NCBI GenBank assembly: GCA_010015745.1
Contig: ML978249.1
Span: forward strand, 62,001-126,000
Direction of reading: 5' to 3'
Length of the DNA stretch: 64,000 nt
DNA from: Setomelanomma holmii
Lineage: Eukaryota; Ascomycota; Dothideomycetes; Pleosporales; Phaeosphaeriaceae
Shown: piece by piece, positions 56,662 through 64,000 of the stretch
How the letters are laid out: every line of letters starts with the position of its first letter
Position numbering within the stretch: the first letter of the stretch is position 1
Notes under the pieces: model-generated
What the model saw: only the letters and a program-made list of their open reading frames with translations
The model's database searches: none
What the model was told of the DNA's origin: nothing
Translations under genes and position numbers: made by a program

Positions 56662-57456
56662 TCAGTTGCCGTCCCACACTGCAGGACCAGGTACAGTGTA
56701 GCTCGTGGGAATGGGATAATAGCTCCACCTCAACCCCGGATCGTTCGCGTTGTATGACCCAGGAAATGCCACGAGCGGACCAGGCCTTCCAGTCCCACCA
56801 CCAGTAACCTCGACCTGCGCACAAGAGAGGTAGATCTGAGCACCGCCCACATTCTGGGCTTGATGCAGCGCGATCGACTCCACACGCACGAGATATTTTC
56901 CCGATGACGTATTCCTTGGGATGATGAAAGATACGCTCGACTTCTCTATTGCGGTGTGAGCATATCAGCTCTAGCAATGTGGCAAGATAGACATACGATA
57001 GGCTGACCAAGTCTCCGTTCCACTTCCCAATGGACTCCCAACCGCACTGATACTCGCCGCCTTGAACCACACGTTGCCTGCTGCTTCCCACGTGTTCATA
57101 TCTGCACAATCGGGGATCTTGGCCATGTGGAATTGCACGGGTCCAAAATGGTTAATACTTGCTGCAGCCACGAAATCAAGTTCAGAGCCAGCGGCTACCG
57201 TGGCAGTGCCTGTGCCAGCTCGGTTCTGAAAGCAGCGCATATCTGGTGAGGTCACGGAAGTTACATCGGAGTTAGTCTGATAATTCTTGGTCTGGCGGAT
57301 GGGAAGTCCATTCAGCTGCTTCGGGCTGGCCGTTGAGGATGAGTTTGGGGAAGCGGTCTGGGAGGCGTCAGTCTTGGTCAAGGTGGGTAGGCATTGGTAC
57401 GTGCAATGCGCTTGTGTCGTGCTTGCGAGCACGAGAACGCAAGTGAGGGGATGCAT
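56662..57456 (-). CDS. AA9 lytic polysaccharide monooxygenase, N-terminal exon damaged
   Basis: AA9 enzymes are secreted, copper-dependent and oxidise cellulose. A signal peptide (MHPLTCVLVLASTTQA) is followed by His, the expected first copper ligand. The central part has VTSVTSPDMRCFQN and INHFGPVQFHMAKIPDCADM with the second ligand His. The end has YLVRVESIALHQAQNVGGAQ and IYLSCAQVEVTGGG, with the axial Tyr. The last intron (56946-56996, gtatgt...tag) is clear. Read without a further intron the ORF is 247 residues, but the segment after His1 is un-AA9-like. In another frame, 57299-57357 reads RFPKLILNGQPEAAEWTS, the true AA9 N-terminus. It needs an intron 57358-57404 with donor GCACGT and then a one-base deletion near 57296 to rejoin IRQTKNYQTN. 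So the gene is either a pseudogene or kept open by intron retention. Confidence 0.8.
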
Positions 57457-58029
57457 GCTGGTTAGCAACGTCAAATGGCTCTATCAGTCTGAAATCGAGG
57501 GTTTTCGACGAGCGAAAGAAGGTATATGCTCGAACTTGTTTTTATATCTCAACAAGTTGTGTGGTTGTCACGCGCAGCACCAGAGAGTGCCGGCGGTAGT
57601 ACTGGGACTTCGGCAATTTGAAACGCACGATTGAAGTGTGGATATTGTGAGTGTAAATATAGGGTCGACAGATTGAGCCGAGAGATTAGACTAAGCGCAT
57701 TTTGCTATGAGGCATCCTATTGATCAGGATTTCCATTCACCCTCGACTCCGTGGTTGATCATGGTGCATTACAGCATACGCATGTATGCATGGTCGGTGA
57801 TGTCAACCGTGTGATGGTGGAAACCGACTTGAAGGTGCACGTATTGAGATCCGAGCCGCTAACCAAGATTTAGATACGGAAACCACTTCAGACTTGGTCA
57901 TTACAGCGCTGAGCTAGCCGTGCTCCCCGTCCGGCAGCGTGTGTTACGAAGAAGGATCAGTCTCTCCGTGTTGGTGAAAATGGGGCTGTGACACTATGCT
58001 GCGATGCATCAATCGCTACGAAGTAAGTC
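57457..58029. other. Intergenic: AA9 promoter and 3' flank of the Pro/Gln-rich protein gene
   Basis: No supported gene. Both neighbours are on the minus strand. Confidence 0.5.
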
Positions 58030-58940
58030 TCAAGCAGCAGTATAGCGACTGCGTGGTGGACACTTCATGCATTTTTCCAGAACGCTGGCGGATAGTTGTT
58101 AGTTGCCCATGATCTCGTAGCGTATGGTGCTACTCACAAACTCCAGTGATCATTACAATCATGCGGTTCTGTTTGCGCTTGAACAGGGACGGTGAGGCTG
58201 CGATGCACGGGTGTGGGTGACTCGGTATAACCATATGCAGCTTGGGTATTTGGTGGAGAGTAAGACAGTCCCGGCAGGGAGTATGCTCGTTGTGAAGGGG
58301 ATTGGGGGTGCTGGGTTGGAGAATATGCTTGATGCGGAGGACTGTATGCTGCTTGTGGAGGGGAGGTTGATGGCTGAGGCGTGGGGTAAGATCGCTGCGG
58401 CGACGAGTAGGAGGAATGTGGTTGAGAATATGAGGACTGTGGAGAAGAGTACAAAGCCTGAGGTGGCGAGTTGTATTGTTGTGGAGGGGGGCTCAGGATT
58501 TGTTGCTGTTCCGGCCGTAGGTGTGTCGTGGCATATGAATACTGGTAGCTGCTCTGCATGCTCATTTCACCATTGACGAAGGGACCTTGATACTGAGATT
58601 GATGTTGCTGTGGCAATAGCGGTCCAGCTGAGCTGTGTTGCTGCGGATTAACATAGCCATTGGTCCAGCCTTGATTGCCCTGGTTCGAAGTGAAGGCACC
58701 ATGGTTTTGCGCCGGAGGATTGGTAGTCGGGGTGAAAGGGGAACCGGGCTGAGCTAAGTAGTACGACGCATTCTCTCCGTGAGGCTGCGTTGGATGCTGC
58801 GTGAATGGCAAGGCTGGCGGATTCGTCGGCGGCGGTACACGTGGACCAGTATTGTATCGGTCATCTTTCTTCTGCGTGCCAGCTCTCAATGCCCCTACCG
58901 CGGCAATCTTGGGTTTGTTGCGGTTCCAAAGATCTGCCAT
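58030..58940 (-). CDS. Pro/Gln/Ser/Tyr-rich low-complexity protein
   Basis: Two exons on the minus strand, 58138-58940 and 58030-58084, with a 52-base intron (gtgagt, branch ctaac, cag). The frame closes at a stop after 285 residues. It starts MADLWNRNKPKIAAVGALRAG, a short ordered-looking and conserved-looking head. The remainder is disordered, with many YSSPQ/YSPPQ-type units (SSYSQPHSSYSSPQRSYPTP). The tail encoded by the second exon contains C-x2-C (EKCMKCPPRS). No family recognised. Composition resembles prion-like or condensate-forming segments, but that is only a resemblance. Confidence 0.6.
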
Positions 58941-59529
58941 GCTGAGATGGGTGGGGTCACCGGTGAGGCGGTGGCTTAGACACGTCGCAATCGTGTGGCC
59001 TTGAGTTCACAGACAGGCCGCGAAATGGACAAGGCTTGCAATAAGGATGTGCTGCGCGTTGGATAAAACAATGACAGCCTGTGCCTGTCAGATGTCAAAG
59101 AAATATGCTGGGCGAAGCAAGGCCGGGAGCCTCTGACATTTATCAACGTCCTGTGCCTCGACAAGGCAACCAGGCGGAAGGACGCTCATTTGTAGCCCAG
59201 TGTGTGCGAGGCTCTGCGCACTGGTATATTCAGCTGGTGGAAGACATGTGCGCCGGAGCTGGGCACTTGGCCAGTGGTATCGCGTTCGGTTATGCATGAG
59301 ATGGAGGACTTTGGTGCCAAACCATTCGGGATGCTGTCTGCCTTCTTTTGCGACAGGGATGATGTTTGGTGTGACAGTGTTGTGTCAGCCAATGATAGCA
59401 GAAGGCTGTGCACCAAGCACGATGCACGGCGTCGTCCAATGACCGCAAGACTCAGCCAAGGTGTTCCAACTTACTTAAAAGTCACGCTGCCGTTTACGAT
59501 AGCTTTATGATCGATCCGACTCGCCTAAG
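58941..59529. other. Divergent intergenic region
   Basis: Promoters of the Pro/Gln-rich gene (minus) and the DUF6594 gene (plus). Short overlapping ORFs (59081-59510) show no pattern. Confidence 0.5.
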
Positions 59530-60551
59530 ATGGCCTCTGCAACACTTCCTGGACCTGCCACTGCTAAGGGCGCGCAATACCCACCATCATCAACTTTTAT
59601 ACAGATGCAGCCATTCCCACAACCCCCGCAAGGAAGTCACTCGCCGGTGGAGGAGCAGATCAAACTCAGCATGCCATGGAAATATGAAGGCTACCAGGCC
59701 ATTAGCAAGTGGATGGCTTCGGATGATGACTTCTTCGTCTTCCGGAGATTCGAAAGCCTTAATGCAGACACAATTTTGTGGATGCAAGATCACATTGCGA
59801 GGCTTGAGACCGAATTGAAAGCTATGCATAAACTGGTGGCCGACTCCAAACTAGAGCAAAACTTGAGGAACGACAGCCATCGGTGGGACGAGCAGCATAT
59901 GCCGAGGAGAACTCAGATCATGGGCGAACTATCCCGTCAGTTGCTTCACTACAGTAAGTAACAAGCAAAGTGAGAGCAGTCAGGAGACTGACTTACCGTG
60001 TTGTAGATCAATTCGTTGACGCCTTCTCTAAGGTTCGAGCACGGCCGCGGGCCGAGAAAAGACAGGTCGACAACGTCGTGAATTGGCTAGACCGTGGTGC
60101 AATCGTTGAAGAAGAGGCCGATTTCGCCAATCACGCAAGCGACCTGATATCCATCAATGCACGAACCCGCACACCGCTTGGACGCTGGCTTGAGGGATGT
60201 CGCAAACCACACCTCTGGAGAATATTCAGGGAAAAAGACAGGCCAGGCTTACATGTCAAGGCGGCATCGACGGTGTATTCCAGTAACCAGAAATTCGACC
60301 GCCTGACTTCCAGGACCATCATAGTGCTAGGTTTGGTGATGCTCTTGGCGCCAATGTGGTGGCTGGAATTTGTCTCGTCCAGCAATATAAGGTTGGGAAT
60401 CATAACGGGCTTCCTCTGTGTGTTCATAAGCATCATGTCCACGGCGACCATCAACCAACCTTTTCAGGTGGTAGCTGCAACTGCCGCATATGCGGCTGTA
60501 CTCATGGTGTTCATGCAGATCGACAGCAACGGCAGCTATGCGCCAACATGA
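59530..60551 (+). CDS. DUF6594 membrane protein
   Basis: Two exons, 59530-59953 and 60007-60551, joined by a 53-base phase-1 intron (gtaagt...tgtag); 322 residues. The N-terminal Pro/Gln-rich tail is followed by the DUF6594 pattern: EGYQAISKWMASDDDFFVFR, RFESLNADTILWMQDHIARL with a helical ELETELK-like coil, and LDRGAIVEEEADFANHASDL. Three hydrophobic helices close the protein (IIVLGLVMLLAPMWWLEF, IITGFLCVFISIMS, VVAATAAYAAVLMVFMQI). This fungal family is large in Pezizomycotina and uncharacterised; its layout (cytosolic helical head, C-terminal membrane hairpin) is all that can be stated. Confidence 0.88.
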
Positions 60552-60870
60552 CGATACGATTGGAAATCTGCTCGACTCGAAAACCATTGGGAAAGCCGAG
60601 TTGTTTGACTTAAATCAGTGCGCCTGATCTGTTGGCTTTCAAAGCCAAATGGGCCTTTATTCCATAGCGCTGTGTATACATCAAGCACCAGGCGAATTGT
60701 GTTGGCAGTTTTGACAGGCGTTTCTAGGCGTTCATCACTTGCTGGCACTGCGAGAGAGCTCTCAGAAGCCTGGGTCGGGGATCTGCACGTGGAACGGGAC
60801 GAGAAAGAGATGGAGCAGTTTATATCGTGGAATAGGTCTGGACTGTAGGCTGTAGATGGAGGCTCACCCA
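60552..60870. other. Convergent intergenic region
   Basis: 3' flanks of the DUF6594 gene and the SNM1/PSO2 gene. No feature seen. Confidence 0.55.
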
Positions 60871-63543
60871 TCACCATCCATCTTCGCCAAGCTTGAAAAG
60901 TCCGTTTTTCTTTTTGTCAACGGCCCAGCGATCACACCAGGCTTTCATCTTTTCCCTACTCTTCGCACTGCCAACATTGACTGTGGGAATGATTTTGTCG
61001 ATCCTCAAAGCGCAGCAGAACATAGTAAGCTCCTTGAAGCTACTATGCTCACTGTATGGCACACCAAAACAGCTGGCGCGACTTGTGCTTCCACGCTGTG
61101 GTGACAAGTCCTTCATCGAGAACACGCTCTTCCAATTCTGCGAATGCAACACGGTCTGTACGGCGGGCGATTCGGTGAAGCGACTATTGGGTGGGCGGTA
61201 GTTCCATCCTGATGGCCGGAAGCCGACGCAACGAGAGAATGTATCAGCGTAGTCCCGTAGATAGTCATCAAGTGTGTCGGCACGAATCTCGAAAAGTGGC
61301 GTCATGTGGACTTGCGCAGCGCGAGGGTCTCTAGTCAAGAGCGCATTGAGCTCCGGATCCTCAAGAGCGGCGCAGATGCGCTGTTTGTTGGCGGGTGCAA
61401 AGATCTTGCTCTTCAAAGCTTTAGCAATTCCGACACAAATACGCTCTTTGCCAATACTGTATGTTCCTACGACCACTAGTAGACGACCTCGTCCAGGACT
61501 CTTTGGTTCATCCGGGTTGTCTGTGTTCGAGTCTTTGCGAACAAACTTGACCATGCCTTGGCCGGCACGCTCGCGTTTCATTTGCTCCCAACCATCAGTG
61601 TCGTCTGTTCGCACTTTGCTCAGACTAACGCACATATCTGCGCAAGCTTCAATGACCTGTTGTTGTGGCGGGAAGGCATACTTCGGATTCAAATAGGTCG
61701 TGTCCAGATAGCAAACATCGAGCTTTTGCTGTCGATTCTTCCCACTCACAGCATCCAGAACATCAGGTCTCAACAAAGGATGCTCGATGTGCGCTTGACA
61801 CGCACGAAAGTCGCCGCAGTGCAAGACTCGTTGCAGCTTTGAAGTTTTGCCTTTTCCTGCCTCTTTCTCGAATAAGAAGAGTGAGCTGCCCGGACAATGA
61901 TTTGCTGAGATCATTGTGACGAATACTCCCTGTGTCCCTGGCACCTCGGTCCTCTTCTCAAATTCCAGATCTACAACCCATTTGGGATCGACTCGAAGTT
62001 GTTGTCGTACCAAATTGGCAGTGACTTTGCTGCAATATATTGGGCCATGCGACCAAGTCGAGGTCAGACCGATGTAGTGATCACTGTGGAAATGACTCAA
62101 GAAGTAGGCGTTCTGACCTTTAACAGCTCCATAACGAAAGGCGTCCACAGCAATGAAGAATCCTGGCATGATCTTGTAGAATGGACATGTGCGTTGATAC
62201 GCAGGCTTGCCGCGTGCGGCGTTATTCTCGGCAGCAGCGGACGCCCACGCTGAATCTTCCGCATGGCCTGCCATGAGTTTCGAAAATGCTGATGTTGGTC
62301 CACCGTTTGTGTTTCCTATCTGGAACGGATTTGCTTGACCAGGTTTGGCGGGTCTGACAGGTCGCTTGAACGCTTTCGCGTTGCTCGTGGGTGTGCCCTC
62401 GCGCTCGACTTTAGGTTTCGGTAATGGCAGAGGTTTTCCATCTAGACAAGCATTCACATGCACTGAGATCTCTTGTTCGCTTAGGCCAGGAAGAATGCCG
62501 TTGCATATTGGACATGTAGGGGCGTTGATAGTTCTTCCAGGTGCATCTGCTTTGCTGTCCAGCTCTTCATTCGGAAACATTGACTGCGCATCACAGTCGT
62601 CTGGGTCGCCCTGAAAGCCTGCCTCCTCCATTTCCAATTTTCTTTGTTCGCGCATCCACCGACGTTCGTCGTACTCTTCGCCTTCAAGCAGATCATCATC
62701 TTCTATGCCTTCGAAGTCATCGTAGTCATCACCACCAAATTGCGATGTCGATTCAGTCTTCAGTAATGGAGGCGGTCGAGGTGTTGCGGACTCATCGTCT
62801 CTAGCTGTAGTTGAAATCTCGGACGGATCAGGGCCTGGCGATTGCGCAATGCTCTCTTCCTTGATCATACCTCTTCTTTTTGCAACAGTAGCAGCTTCAT
62901 CCTCCTCGGATTCAGAGTCGTCGACGAAAGGGCCTGGCTTCTTCGGTGGCTTCGCAGCCTGCTTGGGAACATCAGGCGCGAGGCTCTCCAATGCTGCACT
63001 CTCGACATCCACTGGCGGTGGAGGCGAGCAAGCTGGTTCGGGAACGGGAGCAGCGTCTTCGCTGATCCGCCTTCTCTTGATGCTGCCGCCATTCTCGTTG
63101 TAGCGTTCCTCGCTGTTCTCCGACGTCATGACGCCATGGGTCGTCTCGTCGCTCCAGCCAATATCATCCTGCACGTCGTCTAGGACGAGAGTGGGATTTG
63201 CGCCTCTCTCTTGCAGGAATATCCTGTTGTTGATGTCCTCGGCCTTCTTGAAGAATGCCATGATATTGCCATTTGATGTGCCCTGAGGCTTTGTCTTGTT
63301 CTTGCCATTGTTGGCTGGCGACTTCTTGGCCCAATCAGGTCCTACGAGCGTTGTCTGTGCCGCTTGTTTCTTTTGTGGCTGAGTGGAGGTGTTTGATCCC
63401 AAAGTAGGCTTTTTCGTGGCTGTCTTCGCCGCCATGTTCGCAAGTCTCGACGAGGAGCGGGGTGGCGAAGGAGGACGGCCAGTAGAAGGCGTCAAGCGCG
63501 ACGTTTCGGGGAGAGCTCGATTCTCTCGCGACTTTCGGAACAT
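60871..63543 (-). CDS. pso2: DNA interstrand cross-link repair nuclease SNM1/PSO2
   Basis: Single exon of 890 residues. It is a nuclear 5'-exonuclease of the beta-CASP metallo-beta-lactamase group needed after interstrand cross-links. The long N-terminal half is disordered and acidic, with basic clusters (IKRRRISED). It contains GNIMAFFKKAEDI, which resembles a PCNA-interacting motif but lacks the leading Gln. A UBZ-type finger, CPICNGILPGLSEQEISVHV-x-C (about 342-365), precedes the catalytic core. The core has YFLSHFHSDHYIGL (HxHxDH, about 485), ISANHCPGSSLFLFE, LHCGDFRAC and the DRMBL C-terminal part (GTYSIGKERICVGIAKAL, VPYSEHSSFKELTMFC). Start chosen at the first ATG (MFRKSREN); MAAKTATKK at residue 37 is an alternative. 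Confidence 0.94.
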   Translation of the reverse strand: MFRKSRENRALPETSRLTPSTGRPPSPPRSSSRLANMAAKTATKKPTLGSNTSTQPQKKQAAQTTLVGPDWAKKSPANNGKNKTKPQGTSNGNIMAFFKKAEDINNRIFLQERGANPTLVLDDVQDDIGWSDETTHGVMTSENSEERYNENGGSIKRRRISEDAAPVPEPACSPPPPVDVESAALESLAPDVPKQAAKPPKKPGPFVDDSESEEDEAATVAKRRGMIKEESIAQSPGPDPSEISTTARDDESATPRPPPLLKTESTSQFGGDDYDDFEGIEDDDLLEGEEYDERRWMREQRKLEMEEAGFQGDPDDCDAQSMFPNEELDSKADAPGRTINAPTCPICNGILPGLSEQEISVHVNACLDGKPLPLPKPKVEREGTPTSNAKAFKRPVRPAKPGQANPFQIGNTNGGPTSAFSKLMAGHAEDSAWASAAAENNAARGKPAYQRTCPFYKIMPGFFIAVDAFRYGAVKGQNAYFLSHFHSDHYIGLTSTWSHGPIYCSKVTANLVRQQLRVDPKWVVDLEFEKRTEVPGTQGVFVTMISANHCPGSSLFLFEKEAGKGKTSKLQRVLHCGDFRACQAHIEHPLLRPDVLDAVSGKNRQQKLDVCYLDTTYLNPKYAFPPQQQVIEACADMCVSLSKVRTDDTDGWEQMKRERAGQGMVKFVRKDSNTDNPDEPKSPGRGRLLVVVGTYSIGKERICVGIAKALKSKIFAPANKQRICAALEDPELNALLTRDPRAAQVHMTPLFEIRADTLDDYLRDYADTFSRCVGFRPSGWNYRPPNSRFTESPAVQTVLHSQNWKSVFSMKDLSPQRGSTSRASCFGVPYSEHSSFKELTMFCCALRIDKIIPTVNVGSAKSREKMKAWCDRWAVDKKKNGLFKLGEDGW

Positions 63544-63748
63544 CGGTGAATGCTTTCACATGTTTCACTGGGGTTGATGTGCTCGCATGTGGTGCAGGTG
63601 TTGTCACAGGTGTCTGGAGGCGAATTCAGGAACCAATCGCGCCAAGAAATCGCGTAATCACGTGGGACAATCTGATCATCGAAACACCGACGGCGACAAC
63701 GTACCAAAGTCTGTTCTCAGAAATGACCTTCTGTCGACATGAACATGA

Positions 63749-64000
63749 TCAAAACTCAAAATCCGCAAGCCAACATTTGCTTTCGTGTACCGCCGCATTA
63801 ATGAATATCATCTCCTTGTTCCGCACGCGAACCACGAGCTCCGTCGCGCCTTCTTCTCCCACGAAACCAGCGTCGATCGTTGCACCAGCTTCCCGGTCCA
63901 TCTTAACCAGTGTCCAAAGCAATGTAGCCTTGGTCTCGCTCTTCGTATCGCATCTGCAAGCTTTTCGCAACCACAGTGCAGTCCGTCTTTGTTTACATCG
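63749..64000 (-). CDS. Uncharacterised protein, truncated by the window edge
   Basis: The minus frame is open from the window end to a stop at 63749 (about 83 codons) with no need for a start inside. The visible C-terminus reads SETKATLLWTLVKMDREAGA, GEEGATELVVRVRNKEMIFI and ends LADFEF. It is a compact, mixed alpha/beta-looking sequence. I do not recognise the family; its compactness suggests a small conserved protein. The 5' part lies outside the window. Confidence 0.5.
   Translation of the reverse strand, partial: RCKQRRTALWLRKACRCDTKSETKATLLWTLVKMDREAGATIDAGFVGEEGATELVVRVRNKEMIFINAAVHESKCWLADFEF

Noticed and set aside
60871..63543. Functional PCNA-binding motif in SNM1 (GNIMAFFKKA)
   Set aside because: The hydrophobic-FF part is right but the leading Gln is Asn; kept only as a remark in the gene entry.
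1..64000. tRNA, rRNA, CRISPR, telomere repeats or intact transposons
   Set aside because: Looked for clover-leaf boxes, repeated spacers, TTAGGG runs and transposase or reverse-transcriptase motifs by eye and found none; a covariance-model scan would be decisive for tRNAs.

Overview
This is a piece of a filamentous ascomycete nuclear genome (Pezizomycotina, most likely Dothideomycetes; the class is inferred from overall feel and cannot be proved here). The evidence is about one gene per 2 kb, very short spliceosomal introns (about 43 to 93 bases) with CTAAC/CTGAC-like branch sites, genes on both strands without operons, and families typical of this group: a HET-domain relic, a CFEM/PTH11-type receptor, an AA9 polysaccharide monooxygenase, DUF6594 and Hva1-TUDOR proteins, and a Rim15-type kinase with a receiver domain. 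I rebuilt exon structures by eye, requiring GT/GC-AG borders and frame continuity; models whose frame closes across several introns are the most reliable.

Layout. 0-3 kb: a fungal_trans transcription factor whose 5' end lies outside the window. 3-5 kb: a decayed HET gene carrying a 42-bp inverted repeat. 6-8.5 kb: a multi-pass membrane protein and a metzincin-like protease. 9.9-10.6 kb: a small Hva1-TUDOR protein with a possible mitochondrial leader. 12.4-18.3 kb: a 1955-residue Rim15-like kinase behind a 1.8-kb gene-free leader. 19-25.5 kb: three uncharacterised proteins, a Cys-rich small ORF and an APH-family kinase-like protein. 25.7-34 kb: vacuolar alpha-mannosidase, the t-SNARE Sec9 and an NDP-glucose 4,6-dehydratase. 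34.3-38.5 kb: a HELAH protein, then a decaying stretch with a broken sugar transporter between two arrays of a 27-bp (nonapeptide) repeat. 39-43 kb: CFEM receptor, a 2-kb gene desert and a C2H2 factor. 43.7-49 kb: short-chain dehydrogenase, OGG1 and U2AF65 (the last two divergent from a 321-bp promoter). 49-54.3 kb: cytochrome P450, two weak ORFs and a zinc alcohol dehydrogenase. 54.3-58.9 kb: sparse DNA, a damaged AA9 gene and a Pro/Gln/Tyr-rich protein. 59.5-64 kb: a DUF6594 protein, the SNM1/PSO2 nuclease and a gene truncated by the window edge.

How the genes relate. I see no biosynthetic cluster. The P450, SDR and alcohol dehydrogenase are separated by housekeeping genes. Housekeeping blocks (Ams1-Sec9-dehydratase; OGG1-U2AF65; SNM1) alternate with accessory pockets (3-5, 34-43, 51-58 kb) in which broken genes, repeats and gene-poor DNA accumulate. 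Two DNA-repair genes (OGG1, SNM1) occur here but 14 kb apart. The most noteworthy points are the AA9 gene, where retention of a 47-base intron exactly cancels a +1 frameshift; the two nonapeptide arrays flanking a broken transporter; the inverted repeat in the HET relic; the Asp-to-Glu change in the Rim15 receiver domain; and a GC-AG intron in sec9.
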